Shown one piece after another: positions 1 through 8,352 of a stretch of 64,000 nucleotides of DNA. The translations under genes and the position numbers were made by a program. The notes under the pieces are model-generated. The model worked only from the letters and a program-made list of their open reading frames with translations. It was not told where the DNA came from and made no database searches. How positions within the stretch are numbered: position 1 is the first letter of the stretch; the number at the start of each line of letters is the position of its first letter. Source of the DNA: an uncultured Lachnospiraceae bacterium (GTDB lineage: Bacteria; Bacillota; Clostridia; Lachnospirales; Lachnospiraceae); the NCBI GenBank assembly GCA_944384125.1, contig CALWSF010000001.1, forward strand, positions 62,001-126,000, given 5' to 3'.

Positions 1-1
1 G

Positions 2-271
2 TTTGAAAACTGTCTGAATGAGTGGATCTGTCTTAAGAAAAAAGGAAATGTTTCCCTTTATCTGGGACTCGCTCTTTATAAAACAGGAACAAATACGGCT
101 GACGGGAACGAAGTTCCGGAGTGGCTGCGAAGAAATGATATTATGAGCCGTCAGGTGCAGGCCGGACGTGACAGCGGCCAGGTAAGCGGGTATTGTTTTT
201 ACGAACTGTCATCACTGACACGGGAGTCTGCGGCGGAAGAAGTGGCAAAAGTTACGGAGATGTTCCGATGA
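2..271 (+). CDS. C-terminal fragment of a family-10-like glycosyl hydrolase (partial)
   Basis: An open frame enters from the left edge and stops at 269-271, leaving 89 residues. The visible end contains 'LYLGLALYKTG', a W-L-x-x-N-D stretch, and 'SGYCFYELSSL', followed by a helix ending in K-V-T-E-M-F. This resembles the end of the (beta/alpha)8 barrel of GHL10/DUF187-type glycosidases (YngK-like), where a strand such as 'LYIGQALYK' precedes 'GSxFFSYxxL'. Substrate cannot be inferred because the catalytic part lies outside the window. Only a C-terminal piece is seen, so the family call is tentative. The next gene has its own promoter, so this gene probably ends its transcription unit. Confidence 0.5.
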   Translation, partial: FENCLNEWICLKKKGNVSLYLGLALYKTGTNTADGNEVPEWLRRNDIMSRQVQAGRDSGQVSGYCFYELSSLTRESAAEEVAKVTEMFR

Positions 272-322
272 GATTTACAGCAGCTGTGCAGGAGATATAC
301 ATGCCGGTATTGTTTTTGCGAA

Positions 323-351
323 TTGCACAAAAAAATGGTGTGTGCTATACT
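323..351 (+). promoter_or_regulatory. sigmaA-type promoter for the first nucleotidyltransferase
   Basis: TTGCAC at 323-328 and TATACT at 346-351 are separated by 17 bp, and the ATG follows 62 nt downstream at 414. This is the best -35/-10 match in the 271-413 gap. The rest of the gap holds the leader and an AGGAGAGGG ribosome binding site just before the ATG. Confidence 0.6.
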
Positions 352-413
352 GTATTTTGAAAAACGGGGTTCTGTACGGGCAGAATATCCGGTAATGTAC
401 AAGGAGAGGGAAA

Positions 414-1334
414 ATGAAAAAGACTGCACTTGTAATTATGGCAGCCGGGATTGGCAGTCGTTTTGGAGGGGGAATCAAGCAGCTGGAGCCGGTAGGACCC
501 GGAGGCGAGATTATTATGGACTACTCCATTCATGACGCAATGGAGGCTGGATTTGACAGGATTATTTTTGTGATTCGCCATGATCTGGAAAAGGATTTCA
601 AAGAGATTATAGGAAATCGTATCGAAAAAATTGCGCCTGTATCTTATGCATTTCAGGAACTTACAGATATTCCGCAGGGATTTCGCGTTCCGGAAGGGAG
701 AAAAAAACCGTGGGGTACCGGGCAGGCGATTCTGAGTATCAGAAATCTTGTTAAGGAACCGTTTCTTGTAATTAATGCAGATGATTATTATGGAAAAGAA
801 GCTTTTGCAAAAATTCATGATTATATGGTAAACACCATGGATGAGAATGCACCTGTTTATGATATCTGCATGGGAGGTTTTATTCTGGCTAATACGCTGA
901 GTGAGAACGGGGGCGTAACAAGAGGCGTATGTGAGGTGGGGGAGAATGGAATCCTTAAACGGGTAACCGAGACCTACAATATTTTCAGGCAGGAGGGCGG
1001 CTTAAGTGCTACAGATAAAGCCGGAAATCCTGTGGTGGTTAAGGAAGAACAATACGTTTCGATGAATATGTGGGGGCTTACGCCAGCTTTTCTGAGTGAA
1101 CTGGAGCGGGGATTTCCGCAGTTCCTTTCGACGCTTCCGGAAGATGACATATCATCGGAATATCTGCTTCCCACGATTATTGATCAGATGATTCGGGAAA
1201 ACAGAGCATGCGTTCACGTTCTGGAAACGAAAGATCGGTGGTTTGGTGTCACGTATCGTGAAGATAAGAAGAGTGTGACGGAGGCTATCGGAGAACTGAT
1301 CCGACAGGGAGTATACCCCTCCCGACTGTTCTGA
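414..1334 (+). CDS. Sugar-phosphate nucleotidyltransferase family protein (paralogue 1)
   Basis: 306 residues with a Rossmann-like NTP-transferase fold. The N-terminal nucleotide-binding loop 'VIMAAGIGSRFGGGIKQL' (residues about 7-24) matches the G-x-G-[ST]-R-[FY]-G-G-x-K signature, 'PWGTGQAIL' follows near residue 101, and 'VINADDYYGKEAF' near 121 supplies the metal-binding Asp. These proteins transfer NMP from an NTP to a sugar phosphate, but the sugar and nucleotide cannot be told from sequence. The signature loop carries one more Gly than the paralogue at 50711. A strong AGGAGAGGG site precedes the ATG. It stands alone, with its own promoter and a different promoter-like region after it. 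Confidence 0.8.
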   Translation: MKKTALVIMAAGIGSRFGGGIKQLEPVGPGGEIIMDYSIHDAMEAGFDRIIFVIRHDLEKDFKEIIGNRIEKIAPVSYAFQELTDIPQGFRVPEGRKKPWGTGQAILSIRNLVKEPFLVINADDYYGKEAFAKIHDYMVNTMDENAPVYDICMGGFILANTLSENGGVTRGVCEVGENGILKRVTETYNIFRQEGGLSATDKAGNPVVVKEEQYVSMNMWGLTPAFLSELERGFPQFLSTLPEDDISSEYLLPTIIDQMIRENRACVHVLETKDRWFGVTYREDKKSVTEAIGELIRQGVYPSRLF

Positions 1335-1340
1335 GCGTGC

Positions 1341-1403
1341 ATTGTCTGATAATTGTCTGAGAATTAAGATTATGAAACTTTAAATATAATCCTGCATATG
1401 ATA
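1341..1403 (+). promoter_or_regulatory. Candidate promoter region with 11-bp-spaced direct repeats
   Basis: Two copies of ATTGTCTGA lie at 1341-1349 and 1352-1360, an 11-bp period (about one helical turn). Downstream, AAAC (1375-1378), 16 bp and CATATGATA (1395-1403) fit the mother-cell sigmaK pattern AC-N16-CATANNNTA. A TATAAT (1385-1390) within the same stretch is the alternative sigmaA reading, but no good -35 sits 17 bp upstream of it. The gene that follows starts at 1443. Confidence 0.4.
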
Positions 1404-1442
1404 CCATATAGCCTTTTGCCGTAAGGGAGGAATGGGATTCAG

Positions 1443-2174
1443 ATGCAGGATTTTTTGTATGACGGAATGGGGGGGCAGAAAGTATCAGCAGCAAAGCCAT
1501 ATCAGATTTTTGGGCGTGAACGGAGCGGAAATTCCGATAAGAGTCTGGGTAAAATGCGTGATTATGAATATTTTAAGAGTTTGTATCCGGCAGGGATAAA
1601 AGGAATCCAGAGATATGCAGAAGAAGTCTGTGATGAAATGGAATATGAGGGAAGTCCTATTTTTGATGAATATCCGGATCGCGTTATAGTAGACAGAATG
1701 ATTAGAAAGGCTGCTGCGCGAATGCCGGCGGAGGAGATGGCTTCCTCGGAAATGATGAAAACAGCTGCTGTTTCTGAACGGGAGTCACGGGAAATGGAGA
1801 CTGTATCCGGGCATGAAATGGTGTCTGATATGTCAGCGGGGGAATTTTCCGGGGCTGTGCGTCCGGCGTATGGTCCGATGTATGGAGACAGTTTTTTTTC
1901 GGGATATACGGCATGGGAACCGGAGGAAACAGGCATGATGAAGATACAGGAGCGTTGTCCCTGGAAAGAGCCGGGGCGCCGTCCTGTACCGCCGCCAATG
2001 CCGCCGAATCGCCCTGTACCGCCGCCAATGCCGCCGAATCGCCCCGCACCGCCACAGGGCATTGCGTTTCCTTTTCCGGAATTGGATGATGGTATATCTG
2101 TTCAGGATATGCTTGCGGTGCTGCTTATGAATGAAATACGTGAAAGACGGTGCCGGAACGGGCGCTGCGGATAA
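1443..2174 (+). CDS. Hypothetical protein with proline-rich tandem repeats
   Basis: 243 residues; I do not recognise a named family. The start is supported by AAGGGAGG about 13 nt upstream. The N-terminal third is a folded-looking, Tyr-rich segment ('DYEYFKSLYPAGIKGI', then 'EYEGSPIFDEYPDR'). Residues about 110-180 are low-complexity and Met/Glu-rich, followed by a Pro-rich stretch with a 10-residue unit (P-V-P-P-P-M-P-P-N-R) repeated twice and then degenerately. The C-terminus is Arg/Cys-rich ('RERRCRNGRCG'). No signal peptide or membrane helix is visible. Pro-rich repeats, a Cys-containing end and a possible sigmaK promoter make a spore-coat or exosporium role conceivable, but that is inference only. 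Confidence 0.75.
   Translation: MQDFLYDGMGGQKVSAAKPYQIFGRERSGNSDKSLGKMRDYEYFKSLYPAGIKGIQRYAEEVCDEMEYEGSPIFDEYPDRVIVDRMIRKAAARMPAEEMASSEMMKTAAVSERESREMETVSGHEMVSDMSAGEFSGAVRPAYGPMYGDSFFSGYTAWEPEETGMMKIQERCPWKEPGRRPVPPPMPPNRPVPPPMPPNRPAPPQGIAFPFPELDDGISVQDMLAVLLMNEIRERRCRNGRCG
1983..2042 (+). repeat. Two perfect 30-bp tandem repeats (Pro-rich coding)
   Basis: The 30-bp unit beginning CCTGTACCGCCGCCAATG is present identically at 1983-2012 and 2013-2042, with a degenerate third start at 2043. It encodes P-V-P-P-P-M-P-P-N-R in frame, so gain or loss of units would change protein length without a frameshift. Confidence 0.95.
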
Positions 2175-2187
2175 TTCTGTGACTTTG

Positions 2188-2230
2188 GGACAGTATGGCA
2201 GAACAGCGCCGTACTGTCCTGTTTATATTT
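2188..2230 (+). terminator. Hairpin with T-rich tail after the Pro-rich gene
   Basis: GGACAGTA (2188-2195) pairs with TACTGTCC (2212-2219) across a 16-nt loop and is followed by TGTTTATATTT. The U tract is interrupted, so this is a modest intrinsic terminator. Confidence 0.5.
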
Positions 2231-2352
2231 CAGCCGGATTTCTGTTTGGGATGCGGATGAGGGAATGGCTGGAATTTGCGGTCATCTTGTGTTATACTGA
2301 AAAAAATCTTGTGTTTGGTTATATTGACAATGGCGATAAACAGGAAAGGCAT

Positions 2353-4842
2353 ATGGGAAAATTAGTAAAGAAAATAATTATATTAGTTGTTATATTTGTT
2401 CTGGCTCTGGCCGGGTATTTTATCTGGTCTTTTTTTGGACGCAGCAGTGATAAGGCTCTTTACACTTCGATTGAGGATGCAGATTTGCCGGTTGCTTATG
2501 TGGAAATATGCGGACACCGAATGAATGCGCTGTATGGATTTACTCAGGACATGCCTCAGGCAGCGGGAAGAGGAGATCTGGCTGTTCTTCCGGAGGACAG
2601 GAGCCTCAGCGTGATATTTGATGAAGTAAACAGTACTGTAAAAGGGATTCAGTATGAGGTCAGAAGTCTGGATGGAGAGAGACTGGTGGAGCGAACTGCC
2701 CTGGAAGAATGGAGTCAGGAGGACAGGGAGGTCCGGGCCCGGCTGAATATCCAGAATCTTATTACGGAAGATGAGGAGTATCGGCTGACGCTGGCAATTG
2801 CAACGGAGGAACACCCTGCTGTCTATTATTACACCAGAATTGTATGGCCGGTGGAAAGCCACGCCCAGGAGATGATAGATCTGGCGCTTTCTTTTTCAGA
2901 AAAAACTTTTGATTACAGTGCAGCCAGAGATTTGACAACCTACCTTGAGACGGATCCCAATGCTGACAACAGTTCCCTGGGGCGCGTCACTCTGAAAAAT
3001 GATTTTAATCAGCTGACATGGCGTCAGATGAATGTGGAGCGGATTGGGGACGTTTACATTCATCTGAGAGAACTTCAGGGTATAATGGGGTGTGTGGAGT
3101 TAGAGTACCTGGCAAAAGAGACGAAAGAGGATGGTTCTGAGATATTTTATGATGTGACGGAAAGCTTTACCATGAAATGGGGTTCACAGCGTATCTATAT
3201 GATGAATTATGACAGGCGGGCCAACCAGATTTTTGACGGAGACGACAGGCTGTATTCCGGCGAACGTATTCTGCTCGGGATATCAGATGCGGAAGAACTT
3301 CAGGCGGTAAGTGATGCGTCGGGACGGTATTATGCTTTTGTGGCGAACCGGGTTCTGTGGTGTTATGACAGCCAGGAAAAAGAAAGTACAAAAGTATTCG
3401 CCTTTAGGAACAGTGAGGATGATTTCAGGGTTAATGGCAACAGCTACAGTGTCAGAATACTGTCTGTCAGCGGAGATGGCGCAGTTGATTTTCTTGTCTG
3501 CGGATATATGAGCAGGGGGAATCATGAAGGAACAACGGGAATGGCGCTGTATCGTTATGAAAGTGCACAGAATACTCTGACGGAGCGTCTTTATCTTCCG
3601 GCTGGTACGGATTATGGAAGTCTGAGGCAGGATCTTTCCCGTCTGTGTTATCTTAACAGCAGTCAGACACTGTATCTTATGATGGATCACGCTGTGTACG
3701 GGGTAGATCTGACCGGGAAGGAATATGTTCTGGTAGCGGATGGACTGACAGAGAAGAACTTTGCGGTCAGTACAGATGGTTCCAGGATTGCCTGGCAGGA
3801 GGGAGAAGATCTGTATGGCTGTAAAAAGCTGAATGTAATGGATCTGAAAACAGGAAAAAAAGATGAGATAATTCCTCCTGACGGGGCAGTCGTACGGCTG
3901 ATTGGTTTTGTGGGAAGCGATCTGGTTTATGGTTTATCTCATGATGGAGAGCAGCTTCTGACAGACGGGCGCGTGACCGGGGCTCTGATGTATGCCGTTG
4001 AGATTGTAGGAAGTGATATGGAGACAGAAACCCGGTATGAGAAGCAGGATATTTATATGACGGAAGTCGGCATACAGGACAGCCGTGTCCATCTGGAGCG
4101 CGTGCGCCGGACAGCGACAGGATATGAGCCGGTGGATGAGGATACGCTGGTATGCAATGAGGAGGTAGCGTGTGATCCTTTAAGTGGGACAGGCTATATG
4201 ACTACTCAGGAAAAAGGACGTCAGTTTTTCGTACAGCTTGCCAGCGGTCTGCAGGCAGGAAATGCCCGCCTGCAGGTGCCGAAAAGTGCTGTGGCTGAAG
4301 AAAATAATGTGATTGCTCTTTCAGAGAGCAAAGAGCCGGAGACAAGGATGTACTATGCTTATTGCGGAGGCCGTATGGAAGGCACATTCGCAGATTTTTC
4401 AAGCGCAGTAGAAGCTGCGTATGACGGCATGGGCGTGGTAACGGACAAGACTGGCCGCGTGTTCTGGAACCGGGTAAACAGAAGCGATACAAAGACAATC
4501 CGCGAGGTTCAGAACGAAGTAATTCTGGTACAGAAGTATCTGGAGGAGCTGGCTGAGGGGAAGGAGACATCCTCAGATGGAACAGAACTGATTGATGCCA
4601 GAGGGCTGTCTCTTGGACAGGTACTTTATTTTATCTACCGGGGAAAACCGGTTGTTGCCTATCTGGGAAATGGCAGTTATATGTTGATTTACGGGTATGA
4701 TACGTATAATATATCCTGTTACTGGTATCCGGGGACGGAATATGCCTATACGGATAAGATGGGTCTGAATGATGCTGCCGCTTTCTTTGAGCAGAATGGG
4801 AACAACGATTTTATCTGTTTTCTTCCGGCTTCATCAGGCTGA
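2353..4842 (+). CDS. Large membrane-anchored protein with a degenerate C39-like C-terminal domain
   Basis: 829 residues from the ATG at 2353, chosen because GGAAAGG precedes it and the product then opens with K-K followed by one hydrophobic helix (residues about 6-25), giving a single N-terminal anchor with the bulk outside. The middle (about 330-620) is beta-rich with repeated strands such as 'RIAWQEGEDLYG' and 'GFVGSDLVYGL', suggesting a propeller-like fold. The last 110 residues ('EVQNEVILVQKYLEEL', 'LSLGQVLYFIYRGKPVVAYL', 'YMLIYGYDTYNI') look like a C39-type papain-fold domain, but the His expected just before the I-x-G-Y-D strand is not there, so it is probably non-catalytic. It sits just upstream of murA, which fits a cell-envelope role. 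Function unknown. Confidence 0.75.
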   Translation: MGKLVKKIIILVVIFVLALAGYFIWSFFGRSSDKALYTSIEDADLPVAYVEICGHRMNALYGFTQDMPQAAGRGDLAVLPEDRSLSVIFDEVNSTVKGIQYEVRSLDGERLVERTALEEWSQEDREVRARLNIQNLITEDEEYRLTLAIATEEHPAVYYYTRIVWPVESHAQEMIDLALSFSEKTFDYSAARDLTTYLETDPNADNSSLGRVTLKNDFNQLTWRQMNVERIGDVYIHLRELQGIMGCVELEYLAKETKEDGSEIFYDVTESFTMKWGSQRIYMMNYDRRANQIFDGDDRLYSGERILLGISDAEELQAVSDASGRYYAFVANRVLWCYDSQEKESTKVFAFRNSEDDFRVNGNSYSVRILSVSGDGAVDFLVCGYMSRGNHEGTTGMALYRYESAQNTLTERLYLPAGTDYGSLRQDLSRLCYLNSSQTLYLMMDHAVYGVDLTGKEYVLVADGLTEKNFAVSTDGSRIAWQEGEDLYGCKKLNVMDLKTGKKDEIIPPDGAVVRLIGFVGSDLVYGLSHDGEQLLTDGRVTGALMYAVEIVGSDMETETRYEKQDIYMTEVGIQDSRVHLERVRRTATGYEPVDEDTLVCNEEVACDPLSGTGYMTTQEKGRQFFVQLASGLQAGNARLQVPKSAVAEENNVIALSESKEPETRMYYAYCGGRMEGTFADFSSAVEAAYDGMGVVTDKTGRVFWNRVNRSDTKTIREVQNEVILVQKYLEELAEGKETSSDGTELIDARGLSLGQVLYFIYRGKPVVAYLGNGSYMLIYGYDTYNISCYWYPGTEYAYTDKMGLNDAAAFFEQNGNNDFICFLPASSG

Positions 4843-4858
4843 GGCATTTTATGAAACC

Positions 4859-4886
4859 TTTACAAATTCTGGGGATATGGTATAAT
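4859..4886 (+). promoter_or_regulatory. sigmaA-type promoter for murA
   Basis: TTTACA (4859-4864) and TATAAT (4881-4886) are 16 bp apart. The roughly 130-nt leader to the start codon contains a stable hairpin, GCGTGCC (4953-4959) with GGCACGC (4971-4977), not followed by a U tract. Confidence 0.65.
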
Positions 4887-5020
4887 AGGAGCACTTGGCA
4901 GGAAGTAATCCGGCCGGAGATGATACAGAAAAAATATTTTTCGCAGATAAAGGCGTGCCGTGTTGGGGATGGCACGCAGTTTCCGGATATTTATAAATTT
5001 TTAGCAATTTGAGGTGCGGG

Positions 5021-6313
5021 ATGGAACAGTATATTATGAAGGGCGGCAATCCGCTGGTAGGAGAAGTGACGATCAGCGGGGCCAAAAACGCTGCACTGGG
5101 CATTCTGGCTGCGTCGATTTTGACGGACGAGGATGTTTTGATAGAGAATCTCCCGGATGTGCGGGATATCAATGTACTTTTAGAGGCGCTGGCGGAGATA
5201 GGAGCTTTGGTGGATCGTGTGGATCGCCATACAGTTCGCATTAATGCAAAGGGAATCCATGCAGTTCGTGTGGATGACGAATATATACGGAAAATCCGGG
5301 CTTCCTATTATTTTATAGGGGCGCTTTTGGGCAGGTATAAAAGTGCGGAGGTTCCGCTTCCCGGAGGCTGTAATATCGGGAGCCGCCCAATCGATCAGCA
5401 TCTGAAAGGATTCCGTGCACTCGGCGCGAAGGTGGAGGTTGAAAACGGTGCGGTTGTGGCCCATGCCATTGATCTGGTGGGAAGTCATATCTATCTCGAT
5501 ATGGTTTCCGTTGGAGCAACGATCAATATTATGATGGCTGCAACACTTGCAGAGGGAGAAACTATTATAGAAAACCCGGCAAAGGAGCCCCATGTGGTGG
5601 ATGTTGCCAACTTCCTTAACAGCATGGGAGCCAGCGTAAAAGGAGCCGGTACGGATGTGATACGAATCCGTGGAGTAAAGCAGCTGCACGGAACAGAGTA
5701 TTCGATTATACCCGATCAGATTGAAGCCGGTACGTTTATGTGCGCGGCGGCCATAACCCGCGGTGATATTATGGTCCAGAATGTTATTCCCAAGCATCTG
5801 GAAGCTATCAGTGCAAAGCTTATTGAGATGGGATGCGAGGTAACAGAATTTGATGAGGCTGTGCGTGTGGTAGGCAGGCCTAAGCATGTACACACGGATA
5901 TCAAGACGCTTCCGTATCCGGGATTTCCGACGGATATGCAGCCGCAGATTACTGTAACGCTGGCTCTGGCGGAAGGCACAAGTGTGGTAACTGAGAGCAT
6001 TTTTGAAAACCGTTTTAAGTATGTGGATGAACTGGCGCGTATGGGCGGCCGGATTAAGGTAGAGGGAAATTCTGCTATCATTACAGGGGTAAGAAAGCTG
6101 ACGGGAGCCCAGGTCAACGCTCCGGATTTGAGAGCGGGTGCGGCTCTGGTTATTGCAGGGCTTGCGGCTGAAGGATATACGGTTGTGGATGAGATTGGCT
6201 ACATTCAGCGCGGCTATGAAAATTTTGAAAAGAAGCTTCAGGGTCTTGGAGCAATGATTGAAAAAGTGGATTCGGAGAAAGAGGCTCAGAAGTTCAGACT
6301 CAAAGTCGGCTGA
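5021..6313 (+). CDS. murA: UDP-N-acetylglucosamine 1-carboxyvinyltransferase
   Basis: 430 residues, the usual MurA length. It transfers enolpyruvate from PEP to UDP-GlcNAc, the first committed step of peptidoglycan synthesis in the cytosol. The N-terminus 'MEQYIMKGGNPLVGEV' and 'SGAKNA' (Lys-Asn near residue 22) are typical, and the fosfomycin-target Cys is present at about residue 117 in 'LPGGCNIGSRP'. A PGFPTDMQPQ motif occurs in the second half. The ATG at 5021 is preferred over an in-frame TTG at 5009 because homologues begin with M-[ED]-x-[FY]. The next gene follows after 23 nt and may be co-transcribed. Confidence 0.96.
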   Translation: MEQYIMKGGNPLVGEVTISGAKNAALGILAASILTDEDVLIENLPDVRDINVLLEALAEIGALVDRVDRHTVRINAKGIHAVRVDDEYIRKIRASYYFIGALLGRYKSAEVPLPGGCNIGSRPIDQHLKGFRALGAKVEVENGAVVAHAIDLVGSHIYLDMVSVGATINIMMAATLAEGETIIENPAKEPHVVDVANFLNSMGASVKGAGTDVIRIRGVKQLHGTEYSIIPDQIEAGTFMCAAAITRGDIMVQNVIPKHLEAISAKLIEMGCEVTEFDEAVRVVGRPKHVHTDIKTLPYPGFPTDMQPQITVTLALAEGTSVVTESIFENRFKYVDELARMGGRIKVEGNSAIITGVRKLTGAQVNAPDLRAGAALVIAGLAAEGYTVVDEIGYIQRGYENFEKKLQGLGAMIEKVDSEKEAQKFRLKVG

Positions 6314-6336
6314 CAGGAAGATGTGAGATTGAGATT

Positions 6337-7932
6337 ATGAAAGAAAGACAGAGCAGCGAATTCAGAGATGTATGGCAGGAGCTTATCCGTTTTTTCAATG
6401 CAAACAGGTCTGTTTTCTGGATTTCTGTATTTGCTGCAGTGTTTAGCTGCGGACAGATGCTTGCAGATTTCCGGATAGGAGTGGATTCGGAGGCTAATAT
6501 GAATTCTCCGGATTATATTATGGAAAGCTGGTACACGGTAAACCGTTTCAGTCTGGTGTGGCTGAAAAGTCTGTTTGGGATGCGGGAATTCAACCCTTTT
6601 GCGGAAAATTTCTTTATGCTGACAGGTTTGGTACTGTGTGGAATCATGGGCTCGTTTCTGTTTTATGAGTGTGCCGGCTGCTCACAGCGCATCAGGGGAT
6701 TCTGCCGCATTTTTCCGCTTCTGTTTTTATCCCATCCCTGTCTGGTGCAGCAGTTTGCTTTTACTCTGCAGGCAGCGGAGGTGGCTATATGTATGCTGAC
6801 TGTGCTCATATCTGTTTTTTGTGTGATGCGGTGGGCGTTTGGGGACAGAAAAGGCTGGCTTTTGGCTGGCTTTGTTTTTATGGTCTTTGGTTTCGGCGGA
6901 TATCAGGCGCTGGTACCTTTTTATATGGCGGCTGCCCTGGCAGGATATATAATTTATTATCAGTTTCATGACGGGATGGAACGTTTTTATTATCTGCGTG
7001 CGGCACTGCGTCATGCGGTGGCTTTTGTGTTCGGATATGTGCTGTATGTTCTGGCAGGCAAGGCAGTAACATTATGGCAGTTTGGACCTGACTTTCAGGT
7101 GGGATATCTGGAGGAACAGATTGCCTGGAAGACAAGACCGGTGTGGGAGTGCATCGGTATGATAAAAAGCTATATAAAAGAAGTAGCGCTGGGGAGTGGT
7201 CCTTATTATGGCCCCGTATTTCTGATCGGTTCACTGATTGTGCTGCTGTATCTGCTGTGGGGCTGGTTTTCCGGGAAGCGCAGGGAATATGTTCTGTGTA
7301 TGGCTGCTGCTGCGGCTCTCGTACTCTCGCCGTTTTATCTCTGTTTTTATCAGGGCAGCGGTATTCTGATGCGTTCTCAGCTGTGTCTGCCGTTTGTGTC
7401 GGCATTTGTGGGATCAGCTGTACTTCTGGTATTTCAGCAGCCGGCTGAAGACAGAGTGATGCCGCTCAGGATGGGCCTTGTAAGAGCGGGAAGTGCGGCA
7501 GCTGTGTTTTTTCTCGTGCTTGCCGGCATTCGTCAGGGAAGTATATCTTCAAGGGCAGCTTTTATTGCTCAGCTGACGTATGAAAATGACAGGGAGGTTG
7601 CGAGCCAGATTGTCAGCCAGATGCACAGCATGGGAGCTTCCGATGCCGGAATGCACATTGCGATGGTGGGATGCCTTGATTCTTTTCAGAGCGATGAGGA
7701 GCTTCGCCGTGAAATAATAGGCTATTCCATATTCGAGTGGGATTTTCTGGGGCCGGTGGGAGTGACCCGGAGAGGAATTGGCTTTATGCAGGCACACGGA
7801 TATCCCTATGAGGCGGCCACTGAAGAAGAGTACGCTGCGGCACTGGAAACAAGTAAGGACATGCCGTCATGGCCGTCGGATGGCGCTGTGAGATTTTCTG
7901 ACGGTGTTGTAATAGTAAAGTTTTCTGAGTGA
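6337..7932 (+). CDS. GtrII-like polytopic membrane protein (putative glucosyltransferase)
   Basis: 531 residues with around ten hydrophobic helices and a soluble C-terminal segment of about 120 residues. The N-terminal part, 'DFRIGVDSEANM' followed by 'WYTVNRFSLVWLKSLFG', matches the layout of GtrII-type glucosyltransferases, where a conserved Asp-containing loop after the first helix precedes a 'GR' or 'NRF' helix. Such proteins transfer glucose from a lipid carrier to surface glycans. Close spacing (23 nt) behind murA agrees with a cell-surface role. The substrate is unknown and the family call rests on pattern recognition only. Confidence 0.6.
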   Translation: MKERQSSEFRDVWQELIRFFNANRSVFWISVFAAVFSCGQMLADFRIGVDSEANMNSPDYIMESWYTVNRFSLVWLKSLFGMREFNPFAENFFMLTGLVLCGIMGSFLFYECAGCSQRIRGFCRIFPLLFLSHPCLVQQFAFTLQAAEVAICMLTVLISVFCVMRWAFGDRKGWLLAGFVFMVFGFGGYQALVPFYMAAALAGYIIYYQFHDGMERFYYLRAALRHAVAFVFGYVLYVLAGKAVTLWQFGPDFQVGYLEEQIAWKTRPVWECIGMIKSYIKEVALGSGPYYGPVFLIGSLIVLLYLLWGWFSGKRREYVLCMAAAAALVLSPFYLCFYQGSGILMRSQLCLPFVSAFVGSAVLLVFQQPAEDRVMPLRMGLVRAGSAAAVFFLVLAGIRQGSISSRAAFIAQLTYENDREVASQIVSQMHSMGASDAGMHIAMVGCLDSFQSDEELRREIIGYSIFEWDFLGPVGVTRRGIGFMQAHGYPYEAATEEEYAAALETSKDMPSWPSDGAVRFSDGVVIVKFSE

Positions 7933-8022
7933 GTTGCTGAAAGAGGATGCGGATTTCACTGAAGTGCGGGACCGAACGGTCAGGCCGCGGTTTGGATGTG
8001 TTCCCCGGAAAATTTGAAACTC

Positions 8023-8051
8023 TTGACATCAATGAGAGAGTGTGTTATCGT
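8023..8051 (+). promoter_or_regulatory. Promoter of the metK riboswitch transcript
   Basis: A perfect TTGACA (8023-8028) is followed after 17 bp by TATCGT (8046-8051). A GTGAGC-GAAA-GCTCAC hairpin with a GNRA tetraloop (8057-8072) falls at the very start of the predicted RNA and may protect the 5' end. Confidence 0.65.
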
Positions 8052-8109
8052 ATATCGTGAGCGAAAGCTCACTGCAGTATTTTAAAACTGAAAAAGTTCG
8101 TATTTATCC

Positions 8110-8249
8110 CTTATTCAGAGTGATGGAGATACAAAGGATCTGTGAAGTCACGGCAACCCCGTTTTTGCAAAGCCACAGTGCATGCAAAGATGCAGCGGAA
8201 GGTGCCAACCTGAGCGAGGAACCGGTTATCCGGTTAATCGAGCAATAAG
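8110..8249 (+). promoter_or_regulatory. SAM-I (S-box) riboswitch upstream of metK
   Basis: The S-box landmarks appear in order: P1 5' strand CTTATT (8110-8115), CAGAG-TGATGGAG, then TGTGAAGTCACGGCAACC, AAGGTGCCAA, and the closing P1 strand AATAAG (8244-8249) followed by AGG. The GGCAACC and GGTGCCAA blocks are the SAM-binding core in this class. It precedes metK and a U-tract terminator, so high SAM should stop transcription before SAM synthetase. The 207-nt ORF reading through it is not a gene. Confidence 0.93.
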
Positions 8250-8270
8250 AGGATTTGATCGATATAATCA

Positions 8271-8296
8271 AGTCCGTATTGCTACGGACTTTTTTG
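8271..8296 (+). terminator. Riboswitch-controlled intrinsic terminator of metK
   Basis: AGTCCGTA (8271-8278) pairs with TACGGACT (8283-8290) over a TTGC loop and runs into a six-T tract. It lies 22 nt after the S-box and 57 nt before the metK ATG, as expected for the expression platform. Confidence 0.88.
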
Positions 8297-8352
8297 TTGC
8301 AGAAATCCGGGTTCGTGCCGGATTTAACCAAAAGACAAGGAGGACAGACAGA

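Noticed and set aside
1702-2055. - strand frames opposite the Pro-rich repeats
   Set aside because: Generated by the GC-rich repeat; there is no ribosome site and the composition merely reflects the repeat complement.
8042-8248. 68-codon frame within the metK leader
   Set aside because: It coincides with the SAM-I riboswitch, whose conserved core explains the sequence better than a protein.
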